Source of the DNA: Clostridia bacterium
GTDB lineage: Bacteria > Bacillota > DULZ01
Assembly (NCBI GenBank): GCA_012512955.1
Contig: JAAZDD010000037.1
Span: 1-41,638, forward strand
Length of the DNA stretch: 41,638 nt
Direction: 5' to 3'
Of the stretch, positions 1-8,473 are shown in pieces; within the stretch, counting starts at the first letter, position 1, and every line of letters starts with the position of its first letter. Both the position numbers and the translations under genes were made by a program. A model generated the notes under the pieces. It was given only the letters and a program-made list of their open reading frames with translations. It was not told the DNA's origin and made no database searches.

Positions 1-33
1 GATCATGACCTTCCTTCTCTCTTCTTGTGTTGC

Positions 34-62
34 AGTATAAAGAATTCTCCACCGGATGTCAA
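34..62 (-). promoter_or_regulatory. sigma-A promoter at left edge, for a gene beyond the window
   Basis: On the minus strand a perfect -35 TTGACA is followed after 17 bases by TATACT. Downstream on the same strand an AAGGAAGG-type ribosome binding site precedes an ATG at complement 4-6, so a further minus-strand gene probably begins just at the window edge. Only two of its codons are visible, so I do not annotate it as a gene. Confidence 0.65.
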
Positions 63-77
63 GGTGAAGACAAGGTT

Positions 78-103
78 GAAGCCCCACCTACCGGCGGGGC
101 TTC
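78..103 (-). terminator. hairpin after the EF-G-like gene
   Basis: Inverted repeat GAAGCCCC/GGGGCTTC with extra inner pairs lies 7 bases beyond the stop codon of the EF-G-like gene. The downstream U tract is poor (CAACCTTGTCTT), so this is a moderate rather than strong intrinsic terminator. Confidence 0.5.
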
Positions 104-110
104 GGAACAG

Positions 111-2153
111 TTAATTCCCTTTTTCCGCTTTTGCCGCTTCAATGATCTTTTCGGCAATACTGGCGGGAACTTCCTCATAACCATAGAATTCCATGGTAAA
201 GCTGCCACGGCCCTGGGTAATGGATTTTAGGTCAATGGCATAACGATGCATTTCTGCATGTGGAACCAGAGCTCTAATCACCTGTTTGTTACCGACAGGT
301 TCCATGCCCAGGATCCGGCCACGCTTACCGTTCAGATCACCCATTATATCGCCCATGAATTGATCGGGAACTGTTACCTCAACGCTTAGGATAGGTTCCA
401 ACAAGACGGGTTTGGCCTGTTCCATCGCTTTTCTGAAAGCCAAACCGGCAGCGATCTTGAAAGCTAATTCAGATGAGTCAACAGCATGATAAGAACCGTC
501 TGTCAAGGTAACTTTGATATTGGTAACAGGGTATCCGGCAAGAACACCTTCCGCCATGGCTTCCCTAATGCCCTTTTCAACGGCCGGGAAGTAGTTCTTG
601 GGCACCGCTCCGCCAAATACGGTTTCGGCGAATTCGAATTCAGCATCTCCCAACGGTTCCATATCGATAAAGACATGACCGTACTGCCCGTGCCCGCCGG
701 ATTGCTTCTTATGCTTACCTTCCACCCTGGTGGCTTTACCACGAATTGTTTCGCGATAGGGAATCTTTAGATCCACCTGCTCTACTTCAACGCCGAATTT
801 TGTTTTTAATCTTTCAAGGACAATGTCTAAATGCATTTCTCCCATGCCGGTCAATACGGACTGATTTGTTTCGGCGTTTTTGGTGAAGCTGAGTGTCGGA
901 TCCTCTTCTAACAACCGGGCAACGGCAGAACCCAACTTGTCCTCATCACCTTTACTTTTCGGTTGAATAGCAATAGACAAGTTAGAGGTGGGGAATTGTA
1001 TTCCTTCCAGCACGATGCCTGAACCTTTTTCCGTCAAGGTGTCCCCTGTAGTCGTAGCTTGGAGTTTGGTCAACGCAGCAATGTCACCGGTATGCAGTTC
1101 CGGAATGGGCAGCTGTGTTTTACCTTGCATAACAAAAATTTGCCCAATTTTTTCATCTGCCTCTTTAGTACTATTGTAAACTACACTATCGGATTTCAAG
1201 GTACCGGAAAAGACCCGAATGAAGCTCAGCTTGCCTACATAAGGGTCGCTGAGAGTCTTAAAAGTTAAAGCGGAAAGACCTTGTGCTTCTACTTTTCTGT
1301 TTTTGGCTTCACTCTCGTGAGGTCCGGGAGCAAAATCCACCAACCTGTCCATCAGGGCAGTAATACCAATATTGAGGAGTGCAGAGCCGCAGAATACAGG
1401 CACGATTTTGTTGGCTTTTACACCTTTTTGCAGCCCCAGGAAAATCTCCTCAGGAGTCAATTCTTCTCCCTCCAGGTACTTCATCAAAAGGTCGTCATCA
1501 CCTTCTGCCGCAGCTTCGAGCAAGCTTTCCCTAAAGCTTGACACTTCATCGGCCAATTCAGCTGGTATTTCTTCTTCCTTGGCTTTTCCGCTCTTGTCAA
1601 AGATCAGCGCTTTTAAGGAAATTAAATCTACAATGCCTTTGAAATTAGCTTCAGAGCCAATAGGCAGTTGGAATGGGGTGATCAACCCATCGAAATGCTC
1701 TCTTAAATCCTCCAGCACCCGGTTAAAGTTGGCGTTTTCCCGGTCCATTTTATTGATGAAAACCATTCTGGGAATATTCTGCTCCATCGCCATCTCCCAG
1801 ATGATTTCCGTTTGGACTTCTACACCGGATACAGCACACACTGTCATTACGATGCTGTCGGCAACTCTTAAAGCACTGATCACGTCACCGATAAAATCAG
1901 AGTAACCGGGGGTATCAATAATGTTCAGCTTATGATCACGCCAGACAACCGGTGCCATTGCAGTATTTATGGTGATTTTCCGTTTAATTTCTTCAGGATA
2001 GTAGTCGGTAACGGTATTGCCATCGTCTACTTTTCCTAGGCGATTGGTGACCCCTGCATTAAAGAGCATTGCTTCGGTCAGCGAGGTCTTTCCGGCACCA
2101 CCATGGGCCACTACGCCTATATTTTTAATTCTCTCGGTGGTGAATACTTTCAT
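111..2153 (-). CDS. EF-G-like translational GTPase (EF-G2 type)
   Basis: A protein of about 680 aa with the whole EF-G layout. The N-terminal GTPase domain has G1 AHGGAGKT, G3 DTPGYSDF and G4 NKMDR, followed by domain II and a domain IV segment GGHGQYGHVF. The G1 loop differs from the AHIDAGKT of canonical EF-G and DTPGY replaces DTPGH, as in the secondary EF-G-like family of Firmicutes and Actinobacteria. The family's role is less certain than that of housekeeping EF-G, which normally sits in the str operon; no ribosomal protein genes flank this copy. The ORF track starts 15 codons too early: the ATG at 2153 has AGGAGG eight bases upstream. It is monocistronic, with a hairpin after the stop codon. 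Confidence 0.9.
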   Translation of the reverse strand: MKVFTTERIKNIGVVAHGGAGKTSLTEAMLFNAGVTNRLGKVDDGNTVTDYYPEEIKRKITINTAMAPVVWRDHKLNIIDTPGYSDFIGDVISALRVADSIVMTVCAVSGVEVQTEIIWEMAMEQNIPRMVFINKMDRENANFNRVLEDLREHFDGLITPFQLPIGSEANFKGIVDLISLKALIFDKSGKAKEEEIPAELADEVSSFRESLLEAAAEGDDDLLMKYLEGEELTPEEIFLGLQKGVKANKIVPVFCGSALLNIGITALMDRLVDFAPGPHESEAKNRKVEAQGLSALTFKTLSDPYVGKLSFIRVFSGTLKSDSVVYNSTKEADEKIGQIFVMQGKTQLPIPELHTGDIAALTKLQATTTGDTLTEKGSGIVLEGIQFPTSNLSIAIQPKSKGDEDKLGSAVARLLEEDPTLSFTKNAETNQSVLTGMGEMHLDIVLERLKTKFGVEVEQVDLKIPYRETIRGKATRVEGKHKKQSGGHGQYGHVFIDMEPLGDAEFEFAETVFGGAVPKNYFPAVEKGIREAMAEGVLAGYPVTNIKVTLTDGSYHAVDSSELAFKIAAGLAFRKAMEQAKPVLLEPILSVEVTVPDQFMGDIMGDLNGKRGRILGMEPVGNKQVIRALVPHAEMHRYAIDLKSITQGRGSFTMEFYGYEEVPASIAEKIIEAAKAEKGN

Positions 2154-2338
2154 GTGCGTCCTCCTTTGTCCTACTCGACGGTTTAGACCATCCAGCAATC
2201 GTAGTAGTTTAATATGTATATTAAATTAAAGGTCAGCAAAATCCTTTTAATCGGGAAAAATATTTCCCTTACAACTATACCCAAAATGGCAAGTAAGTAC
2301 CTGTTGATGAATAGTGTTGCACCATATTACCTTTTTTA

Positions 2339-2367
2339 TCCTAATCTGGTTAAGTGAGGCATATCAT
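2339..2367 (+). promoter_or_regulatory. candidate sigma-E-like promoter for spoVB
   Basis: TCCTAAT (5 of 7 to the Bacillus sigma-E -35 KMATATT) is followed after 14 bases by CATATCAT (6 of 8 to CATACAHT). It lies 22 bases before the spoVB start codon. B. subtilis spoVB is transcribed by sigma-E, which fits, but the match is imperfect and the assignment is inferred. Confidence 0.3.
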
Positions 2368-2389
2368 AGACTGACGGAGGCGGATTAGG

Positions 2390-3898
2390 ATGAAACAAAG
2401 TTTTTTTCGCGGTGCATTAATTTTAATGATTGGTTCAGTATTGTCAAGGATTCTGGGTTTTATTTACCGCATTTGCATAGTCCGCTTGCTGGGACCGGAA
2501 GGTATCGGTTTGTATGAGATGGTTTTTCCCGCGATCACCCTAATTTTGGTATTGACTACAGCAGGTATTCCGGTAGCCCTAGCCAAACTGATTGCAGGCG
2601 ACTTTGCCCGGGGCCATCGTAGGAAAGTAGCGGCAATTTTGCGAGTATCCCTCCTAATCTTGGTAGCCACAGGCATTTTGTTTCCTGCCGTGTTGATATA
2701 CACAGCACCCTGGCTGGTGCCTAAAGTTTTCAGTGATCCCAGGGCTTATTGGCCTTTTATGCATTTAATTCCTGCATTGTTCTTTGTGTCAATCAGCTCT
2801 GTTTTACGAGGGTATTTTCAAGGCATCAACTTTATGCTTCCTTTGGCTACAGGACAGTTGCTGGAACAGGTGATCCGCATTGTGATGGGAATAGGGCTTG
2901 TTTCCTGGTTGTTGCCTTATGGAGTGGAATTTGGAGCTGCCGGCTTGTCCCTGGCGGTGGTGGTTGGGGAGGCAGCCGGTCTTGCGGTACTGGTGGTCTA
3001 CTTTTGGGGCACACGCCTTCAAGTTACATCTCCCAAATCCCAGACAGAGCCAGCCATTGAAGGCCGGTTAATCATCCGGGAGTTACTGTCTTTGGCCACA
3101 CCGGTAACCATGTCCAGGGTTGTTTCCAGCCTGATGCTCAGTGCCAAAGCCATCGTCATCCCTAACCGGTTACAATTGGCCGGGGCAACTTTAGAGCAAG
3201 CAACCCAATTATACGGTATTCTTTCCGGGATGGCCATGTCGCTGGTGAATTTTCCTTCGGTAATCACCGGTTCCCTGAGTAGCGTGTTGTTGCCGGCAAC
3301 GGCTGCGGCGATAGCCAAAAAAGAATTCAAGGCAGTTGAGCTGAGAATCAACCAGGCATTCAAGCTGACTGTATTAACTGCCCTGCCCTTCACCCTTTGG
3401 TTTATCCTTTTGGGAGAACCTTTGACACTGGCTTTTTTTAATAACCGGGAAGCAGCCATCCCTTTAAAAATACTGGCACCTGGCTGTGTTTTCTTTTATT
3501 TACAGCAGACCAGTTCCGGTATGCTTTACGGTATGGGCCAAATGAAGACCTTATTCATCAACTCCTTGATCGGTAACAGTGTTAGCCTGTTGGTAACTTA
3601 TGTGTTGACCGGAATGCCTGCCCTTGGTATCAAGGGGGCTGCTCTGGGAATCTTGGTCGGGACTTTGATCACCTGTATGTTGAACCTGGGCGCCCTATTT
3701 AAAACCACACCGGTTACATTACAGTTGTCAGGCTGGCTTCACCGGTCCCTTTTCGCCCTGGGAATAATGGCAATATTCATTCTATTGGCCGGAGGAAAAA
3801 TCCCCGTTCTTTTAACGGTCACGGCCTCGGGCAGTTGTTACGTCCTGAGTCTGTTTTTAACCGGTGGCTTAAGGCTAACGGACTTTCGCAAGAGTTAA
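2390..3898 (+). CDS. spoVB: SpoVB-type MOP-superfamily flippase
   Basis: A 502-aa polytopic membrane protein with roughly 12-14 hydrophobic segments and no signal peptide. The N-terminus (RGALILMIGSVLSRILGF, then YRICIVRLLGPEGIGLYEM) is typical of SpoVB/polysaccharide-synthesis flippases of the MATE/MOP superfamily. These proteins are needed for spore cortex synthesis and probably flip lipid-linked precursors across the forespore outer membrane. Length matches B. subtilis SpoVB (about 518 aa). The ATG has GGAGG nine bases upstream. The gene runs tail to tail into surE: its TAA at 3896-3898 shares bases with the original surE stop on the other strand, so there is no room for a terminator between them. 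A related MurJ-like role cannot be excluded. Confidence 0.85.
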   Translation: MKQSFFRGALILMIGSVLSRILGFIYRICIVRLLGPEGIGLYEMVFPAITLILVLTTAGIPVALAKLIAGDFARGHRRKVAAILRVSLLILVATGILFPAVLIYTAPWLVPKVFSDPRAYWPFMHLIPALFFVSISSVLRGYFQGINFMLPLATGQLLEQVIRIVMGIGLVSWLLPYGVEFGAAGLSLAVVVGEAAGLAVLVVYFWGTRLQVTSPKSQTEPAIEGRLIIRELLSLATPVTMSRVVSSLMLSAKAIVIPNRLQLAGATLEQATQLYGILSGMAMSLVNFPSVITGSLSSVLLPATAAAIAKKEFKAVELRINQAFKLTVLTALPFTLWFILLGEPLTLAFFNNREAAIPLKILAPGCVFFYLQQTSSGMLYGMGQMKTLFINSLIGNSVSLLVTYVLTGMPALGIKGAALGILVGTLITCMLNLGALFKTTPVTLQLSGWLHRSLFALGIMAIFILLAGGKIPVLLTVTASGSCYVLSLFLTGGLRLTDFRKS

Positions 3899-4656
3899 CT
3901 CCAAAAATTTCTTTGGGCAAGTTTGTTTAACTGGGCCAGTCGGCCATAATCCGTGAGATCATATTGTACCGGTGTGAGGGAAATATAGTTGTGAGCGACA
4001 GCCCAAACATCTGTCTCCGGTTCCGGAGTACCTTGGAGTATTCCCGACAGCCAGTAATAGCTTTAGCCCCGGGGATCTTTTCTTTCTTCCACGCAATTTA
4101 TGTACCGGCGTGTACCCAGTTTAACAACCTGCACTCCCTTAATGTCTGAACGATCTACATCAGGCACATTAATATTCAGAAAGGTCTGTTCAGGCAGTGG
4201 TTCTTGGAGGAGCACCGGTATCAACTTGGTGGTGAAACTGGCTGCTACCGGAAAGAGCCCTTTGTTCCGGTAATCCAGGGAAACTGCTACTGATGGAATT
4301 CCATTGATAATAGCCTCCAAAGCGCCTGAGACGGTGCCGGAGTAGAGTACATCCGTGCCTAAATTTGCCCCTTTGTTTATGCCTGAGATCACCAGGTCCG
4401 GAGCCCGGTCCAGTAATTGCTCCAATGCCAGTTTGACACAATCGGCCGGTGTGCCGGAAATTGCATATCCCTGGGAACTGCCAAATCTTTTGGCTTCTAC
4501 CCGCAGGGGTTTATGCATCGTTATACCGTGTCCTGAAGCACTTCTTTCCCGATCAGGAGCCGCCAGAACCACTTCAGCCAGTGGCTCCAGGGCTTCCCGC
4601 AAGGATTGAATGCCGGGAGCGTCCAACCCGTCATCATTAGTAAGCAAAATCAGCAT
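3895..4656 (-). pseudogene. surE: surE, 5'/3'-nucleotidase, interrupted by an in-frame TAA
   Basis: SurE is a metal-dependent phosphatase that hydrolyses nucleoside monophosphates. The N-terminal metal site TNDDG, the SASGHGIT loop, SGTPADCV and SGINKGANLG are all present. The track ORF ends at a TAA at 4063-4065, straight after DPRG. The same frame then continues with SYYWLSGILQGTPEPETDVW and on to ALT-type SurE C-terminal sequence (ISLTPVQYDLTDYG), stopping at 3895-3897. Full length would be 253 codons, normal for SurE, with codon 198 being TAA. No base is gained or lost. It is either a nonsense mutation or a sequence error. The start is probably ATG at 4656; a GTG two codons upstream (4662) is the track's choice. 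Last gene of the activase operon. Confidence 0.85.
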
Positions 4657-4686
4657 TTCCACACCTACCTAATCTTCCCGCCCATT

Positions 4687-4866
4687 TCAGACTTCATAGA
4701 CGGATATGGTCATGGTTCCATTCTCCACGTCTTTGGTTAAACCAAACATGACGCGATGCTCTTTAAGCGTTTTATTCAAAAAGTCCACAATAATATACAG
4801 CTCATCATAAGATTTTACCGTTTTGGTGGCGATTAGCTGTAGCTTTCCCTGGTTTTTTTCATCCAA
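4687..4866 (-). CDS. small YpmA/DUF4264-like protein, 59 aa
   Basis: This small gene is absent from the ORF track because it begins with TTG (4864-4866) and is short. GAGG lies nine bases upstream, and the start comes 11 bases after the activase stop codon. The protein contains SYDELYIIVDFLNKTLKEH and VMFGLTKD, then ends ISVYEV. This resembles the B. subtilis YpmA family (DUF4264), a family of about 55-60 aa with no assigned function. It is soluble, with no transmembrane segment and no cysteine. It lies in line with the upstream activase genes and 30 bases before surE, so it is probably co-transcribed. Family identification is from memory of the pattern, not from a search. Confidence 0.7.
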   Translation of the reverse strand: MDEKNQGKLQLIATKTVKSYDELYIIVDFLNKTLKEHRVMFGLTKDVENGTMTISVYEV

Positions 4867-4877
4867 TTCCTTTCACC

Positions 4878-5837
4878 TCACTGGATCCCGTGGTCCCATT
4901 TGCCGCACCGGCCACCCCACCGGGCAATGATATTTCCGTCCTGGTAAATATTAATTATTTCGCAGAGATTGGCGCAACCGTCGCATTCAAAACTGGTAGC
5001 TGAAAAGTCAGATGTGCTGATTTCAAATCCTTTAAATTTGCTGCCGCCGTTTTCTCGATAGTGATTCCTGGCCAGGATGGCCGCCCCGATTGCTCCCATC
5101 ACATCAAAATACTTGGGAACCTGCACTTCAAATCCCAGTTGTTTTTCGAAAGCCCACTTAATTCCTGCATTAGCTGCTACACCGCCCTGAAAAACGATGG
5201 GAGGTAGTATTTCTTTACCCTTTCCCACATTGTTCAGGTAATTCCTCACCAGCGCTTCGCATAAACCGGCAATAATATCCTCCGTATTGTGACCGGTTTG
5301 TTGCTTATGGATCATATCGGACTCGGCAAAAACAGTGCAACGTCCAGCTATTCTTACCGGATTGGTAGCTCTCAAAGCCAAGGTGCCGAATTCGCTAATA
5401 TCAATATGGAGCCGGTCAGCTTGCTGGTCAAGAAATGAACCTGTGCCGGCGGCACAGACGGTGTTCATGGCAAAATCGGTAACGATTCCGTCTCTCAAAA
5501 TAATTATTTTGGAATCCTGCCCGCCGATTTCCAGGATGGTCTGCACGCCGGGCACCATGGTAGAAGCAGCAATGGCGTGGGCGGTTATTTCATTTTTCAC
5601 CACATCGGCACCCACAATGGCGCCACTGAGTACCCTGCCGCTGCCGGTGGTTCCTACCCCCATTATTTTCAGTTGCGGGGACATTTGCTCTTTTAATAAT
5701 TGCAACCCTTCTTGCAGCACTTTGATAGGTTGCCCTTTTGTTCTTAAGTATAGATTTTCCAAAACATTTATATTCTCATCAATAATTACCAAGTTGGTAC
5801 TGACTGATCCTACATCAATGCCCAGAAACCCTTGCAT
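4878..5837 (-). CDS. HgdC/BadF-type ASKHA activase with Cys-rich tail
   Basis: A 319-aa ATPase of the 2-hydroxyacyl-CoA dehydratase activator family, which injects low-potential electrons into a partner cubane protein by ATP hydrolysis. ASKHA phosphate motifs are GIDVGSVSTN at residue 6, GVGTTGSGR at about 60 and EIGGQDSK at about 103. The two cysteines that bridge a [4Fe-4S] cluster across the HgdC homodimer are in place: C128 (NTVCAAGTG) and C167 (GRCTVFAESD). Beyond the usual end of HgdC there is an extra segment, CDGCANLC plus GGRCGKW, which looks like another metal or Fe-S site. The start overlaps the preceding gene by 23 bases, with GGAGG eight bases upstream. No dehydratase alpha/beta pair is nearby, so the substrate is unknown. 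Confidence 0.85.
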   Translation of the reverse strand: MQGFLGIDVGSVSTNLVIIDENINVLENLYLRTKGQPIKVLQEGLQLLKEQMSPQLKIMGVGTTGSGRVLSGAIVGADVVKNEITAHAIAASTMVPGVQTILEIGGQDSKIIILRDGIVTDFAMNTVCAAGTGSFLDQQADRLHIDISEFGTLALRATNPVRIAGRCTVFAESDMIHKQQTGHNTEDIIAGLCEALVRNYLNNVGKGKEILPPIVFQGGVAANAGIKWAFEKQLGFEVQVPKYFDVMGAIGAAILARNHYRENGGSKFKGFEISTSDFSATSFECDGCANLCEIINIYQDGNIIARWGGRCGKWDHGIQ

Positions 5838-6918
5838 AATTCAAGCCTCCATGCAGCCTTTTTTGTTCCAACAAATCAACGAATGCTTCCAGCCGGGTTT
5901 GCACTCCTGCTTTGGCGGTCTGTTCATCAATCGTCAAACTCAAAACAGGTATATTCAAATCCTTGCTTACTTCCGGCAAAATACTCTTGGCCACTATCTC
6001 AGGTATACATGTAAAAGGTGCCACCTGGATGACACCGTCAAAGCCATTTCGAGCATAAAGAATGGTCTCTCCTATACTGTTGATGCCATGACCTCCGATT
6101 TTTTTCTTAAGATAAGGATAAGCAGTTTTGTATATAGAACCTTCCGTATTGACGATGATGTTTTGTCTGGACCATTGGGTTAGGTAGATGGAACGATGGG
6201 TGATAACACCCATTTCTTCCAGAGTTATTTCCACGTCCATATTCATGAATGGTTCCAGCACTACATAGATTTCGCCGATAATTCCTATTTTAAGTGGGTT
6301 ACGGGAAGGATCCTGAGGTACTTCTTTTAACTTTTTTTCGCAGATTCTTTTTGCGTCTAGGATTTCCTCCCTGGTTTGAGCCTGGTCCACAATGTGGAGA
6401 CATTCTTTAAAAACCTTGGTAGTGGAGCCTTTTTTCAGTTCGTATGGTCTCACTTGATGGGACAGGATTTCTACGTCATCCAGCACACAGAGTTTCAGCC
6501 AACTGGTTTTGAACTCCTTCCAGAATTGTCGCCAGGATTTACCTCCCTTTTTTATAATGTAATTGATTTTGCTGAAAAAATCCTTAAGATTGTGGAGCGG
6601 TGGATCAAAAATGATTATTTTACAGTCGTAGCCAAGATCTTTTAGTATTTTTTGATGCAAATGGGGGTATAAGCCTGCCCGGCATGGGCCTACCCCTCCG
6701 GAAGTGATGATGGTATCCGCTCCCTTTTCCAAAACCTCTAAATAGGTGCCCAGGAGCATTTTTAAAGGCACACAGGCAAACTCAGGAGCATACTTTACTC
6801 CCAAATCCAGGGTTCTGCTGGTAGGAGCAGGGGGTGGTACTACTTCGTGACCTAAATGTTCTATGAGATGTTTGAAGGCAATATGAGAGGTGCCCATATG
6901 GGGAAACGAGATTTTCAT
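5815..6918 (-). CDS. HgdB/DUF2229-like partner of the activase
   Basis: A 367-aa soluble protein of the 2-hydroxyacyl-CoA dehydratase/CoA-enzyme-activase superfamily. It opens MKISFPHMGTSHIAFKHL, then has conserved cysteines in EFACVPLK and GGVGPCRAG and a later PFTCIPE. These positions match cubane-ligating cysteines in HgdB/DUF2229 proteins. It starts with a 4-base ATGA overlap with the upstream gene (6915-6918) and ends 23 bases inside the activase gene, so translation of the three is probably coupled. It is likely one half of the electron-accepting component driven by the ASKHA ATPase. The actual substrate is unknown; a role as an acyl-CoA dehydratase is not supported, because the usual HgdA/HgdB pair is missing. 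Confidence 0.75.
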   Translation of the reverse strand: MKISFPHMGTSHIAFKHLIEHLGHEVVPPPAPTSRTLDLGVKYAPEFACVPLKMLLGTYLEVLEKGADTIITSGGVGPCRAGLYPHLHQKILKDLGYDCKIIIFDPPLHNLKDFFSKINYIIKKGGKSWRQFWKEFKTSWLKLCVLDDVEILSHQVRPYELKKGSTTKVFKECLHIVDQAQTREEILDAKRICEKKLKEVPQDPSRNPLKIGIIGEIYVVLEPFMNMDVEITLEEMGVITHRSIYLTQWSRQNIIVNTEGSIYKTAYPYLKKKIGGHGINSIGETILYARNGFDGVIQVAPFTCIPEIVAKSILPEVSKDLNIPVLSLTIDEQTAKAGVQTRLEAFVDLLEQKRLHGGLNYARVSGH

Positions 6919-7889
6919 TCAAGCTGCCTCCTATGTCGGATCATATCTACAAAAGCTTCTAAACGGGTTCTTACTCCGGCCTCACCGGAATGCTCATCGA
7001 CGGTGATGGGCATAAAGGGAATCTTTCGCTGTTTGAGTTCCAATTCCATAAATTTGTCCACCATGGCGTCGGGCCCACAAGCAAAGGCAGTGACATGAAT
7101 TACTCCGTCAAGTCCACCTTTATTCAGGAAATAAAACAAGGACCACATAACCCTGTTACTAAAATGCCAGAAATGATTCTTGCTCATCACTTTTCGATAG
7201 GGTCGCAACATGGTTTGAGAAACCATTTCCATCGTCCAAATATTAACGCCCAATTGCTTCAATTGCTCCAGCAAATTGACGGATATATGGGCATCATGAA
7301 TTTGATAAGGATATCCCAATACAGCAATGTTTAAGTCTCCCTCTTTGACCGGACTCCCGGCAGTTCGACCGCTTTTAACCAGTTTCATTGCTACTTGAGG
7401 CAAGTAACCCTGCTGCAACAGTTTTATGTACTGTTTCTGTACTCGTCCGGCTTTAGCCAAAGCATGGGCTACTCTGGCAAAGGAAGCTCCGGTCTTTTCC
7501 GCCAGTTCCTTACACAATCTCAATCTGGATAAAGGATTAACCAATTGAATATCTGGAGCGATAATTTTGGGTATTCCCGGTATTGACGCTCTGACCATAT
7601 CCGGTAAACCTAGAAACTTAGGACAGAAAGTCTCCTTTTTCTCCAGATTCATATAGCGGGGAATAAAAAGGTAATCTACCTTGTCTTTTAAAGCGATGAC
7701 GTGACCGTGATAAACCTTAATCGGTACGCAGGCATCGGTAACTGTAACTTTAATCCCTTCATCCAAAATCTTTTTGTTGGTAGCTGATGAATAGACTACG
7801 TTAAAACCTATATTTTCCCAAAATGCCTGCCAAAAAGGTGCATCGGTAAAGTAAAACAAAGTGGCAGGAAATCCAATCGAGGGTTTCAT
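6915..7889 (-). CDS. DUF2229 acyl-CoA dehydratase activase-related protein
   Basis: A 324-aa protein. The ORF track adds 41 spurious codons: the ATG at 7889 has GGAGG nine bases upstream and the protein then opens with the typical DUF2229 start KPSIGFPATLFYFTDAPFW. Other family signatures are TNKKILDEGIKVTV, TDACVPIKVYHGH, PRYMNLEKKETFCPKFLG and AFACGPDAMVD; their cysteines are the likely Fe-S ligands. In larger YjiL-type proteins this domain is fused to two ASKHA domains, whereas here it is a separate gene followed by an HgdB-like gene and an HgdC-like ATPase. It is the first gene of the operon. Function is unknown beyond probable ATP-driven electron transfer. Confidence 0.8.
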   Translation of the reverse strand: MKPSIGFPATLFYFTDAPFWQAFWENIGFNVVYSSATNKKILDEGIKVTVTDACVPIKVYHGHVIALKDKVDYLFIPRYMNLEKKETFCPKFLGLPDMVRASIPGIPKIIAPDIQLVNPLSRLRLCKELAEKTGASFARVAHALAKAGRVQKQYIKLLQQGYLPQVAMKLVKSGRTAGSPVKEGDLNIAVLGYPYQIHDAHISVNLLEQLKQLGVNIWTMEMVSQTMLRPYRKVMSKNHFWHFSNRVMWSLFYFLNKGGLDGVIHVTAFACGPDAMVDKFMELELKQRKIPFMPITVDEHSGEAGVRTRLEAFVDMIRHRRQLE

Positions 7890-8050
7890 TAGTTGGTGCC
7901 TCCAAATAATACACTTAGGTGTTCTAATACATATCTGATTTATTCGACAAAGAAAATAAAAAACCTTTATTGAGTTTTTCGTTAACTTGCATGACCTGCT
8001 TGAGGCCGGCATATAAACTAGATGAAAGAAAACAGGAGGTGGTGTAGGAC

Positions 8051-8443
8051 ATGGTCACTTTGAAAACGGAAAATCAGGGGTATTTGACCAGGTGCCCCCT
8101 TGTCAATGGTGTTTTAATTGCTTTTCTGGTTCAGTTGGTTTTGATTTTGCTACTGGCGCTGTTGCTCCACTTCACCGGCTTGTCCGACAGCTATCTCAAT
8201 TTTATGTCGACCATAGCCGTGATCATCGGTGTGTCAGGGGGCGGTATGTCGGCGGCGAAGACGGCAGAATCTAGGTTTTTGTTAAATGGTTTGGGAGTGG
8301 GTATTCTTTGCCTGGTCATTGTCTTGTTGATATCTTTGTTCAGTGGCAAAGGACTTGATCTGACTAACTTAGGGGTCAGGAGTTTATCCTATCTGGGGGC
8401 CGGGACCGTCGGCGGGATGTTGGGGGCGCTGTTAACTAAATAA
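8051..8443 (+). CDS. TIGR04086/YrzE-type small membrane protein
   Basis: A 130-aa protein with four predicted transmembrane helices (about residues 18-42, 50-65, 75-95 and 110-128). Glycine-rich motifs GVSGGGMSAAK and LGAGTVGGMLGALL end the second and fourth helices. This arrangement fits the TIGR04086 family of Firmicute membrane proteins (B. subtilis YrzE-like), whose function is unknown. AGGAGGT lies ten bases before the ATG. It is divergent from the DUF2229 operon, with a 161-bp shared upstream region that contains the imperfect dyad ACACTTAGGTGT near 7911. A hairpin directly follows the stop codon. Confidence 0.7.
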   Translation: MVTLKTENQGYLTRCPLVNGVLIAFLVQLVLILLLALLLHFTGLSDSYLNFMSTIAVIIGVSGGGMSAAKTAESRFLLNGLGVGILCLVIVLLISLFSGKGLDLTNLGVRSLSYLGAGTVGGMLGALLTK

Positions 8444-8446
8444 AGA

Positions 8447-8473
8447 GGAGAGTGGCCGCTTGGCTACTCTCTT
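8447..8473. terminator. bidirectional hairpin between two convergent genes
   Basis: The repeat GAGAGTGGCC/GGCTACTCTC (10 bp, one G-T pair) sits between the end of the + strand membrane protein gene and the end of spoVM on the minus strand. It touches the spoVM stop codon. U tracts on both sides are short, so strength is uncertain. Confidence 0.6.

Noticed and set aside
27-230. 67-aa plus-strand ORF at the left edge
   Set aside because: It overlaps a minus-strand promoter, the terminator and the end of the EF-G-like gene, and has no ribosome binding site.
1372-1905. 177-aa plus-strand ORF in the EF-G-like gene
   Set aside because: Ser/Lys-rich antisense shadow with no ribosome binding site.
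5335-6183. 282-aa plus-strand ORF
   Set aside because: It lies antisense to the activase and HgdB-like genes, has no ribosome binding site and no recognisable protein features; a shadow frame.
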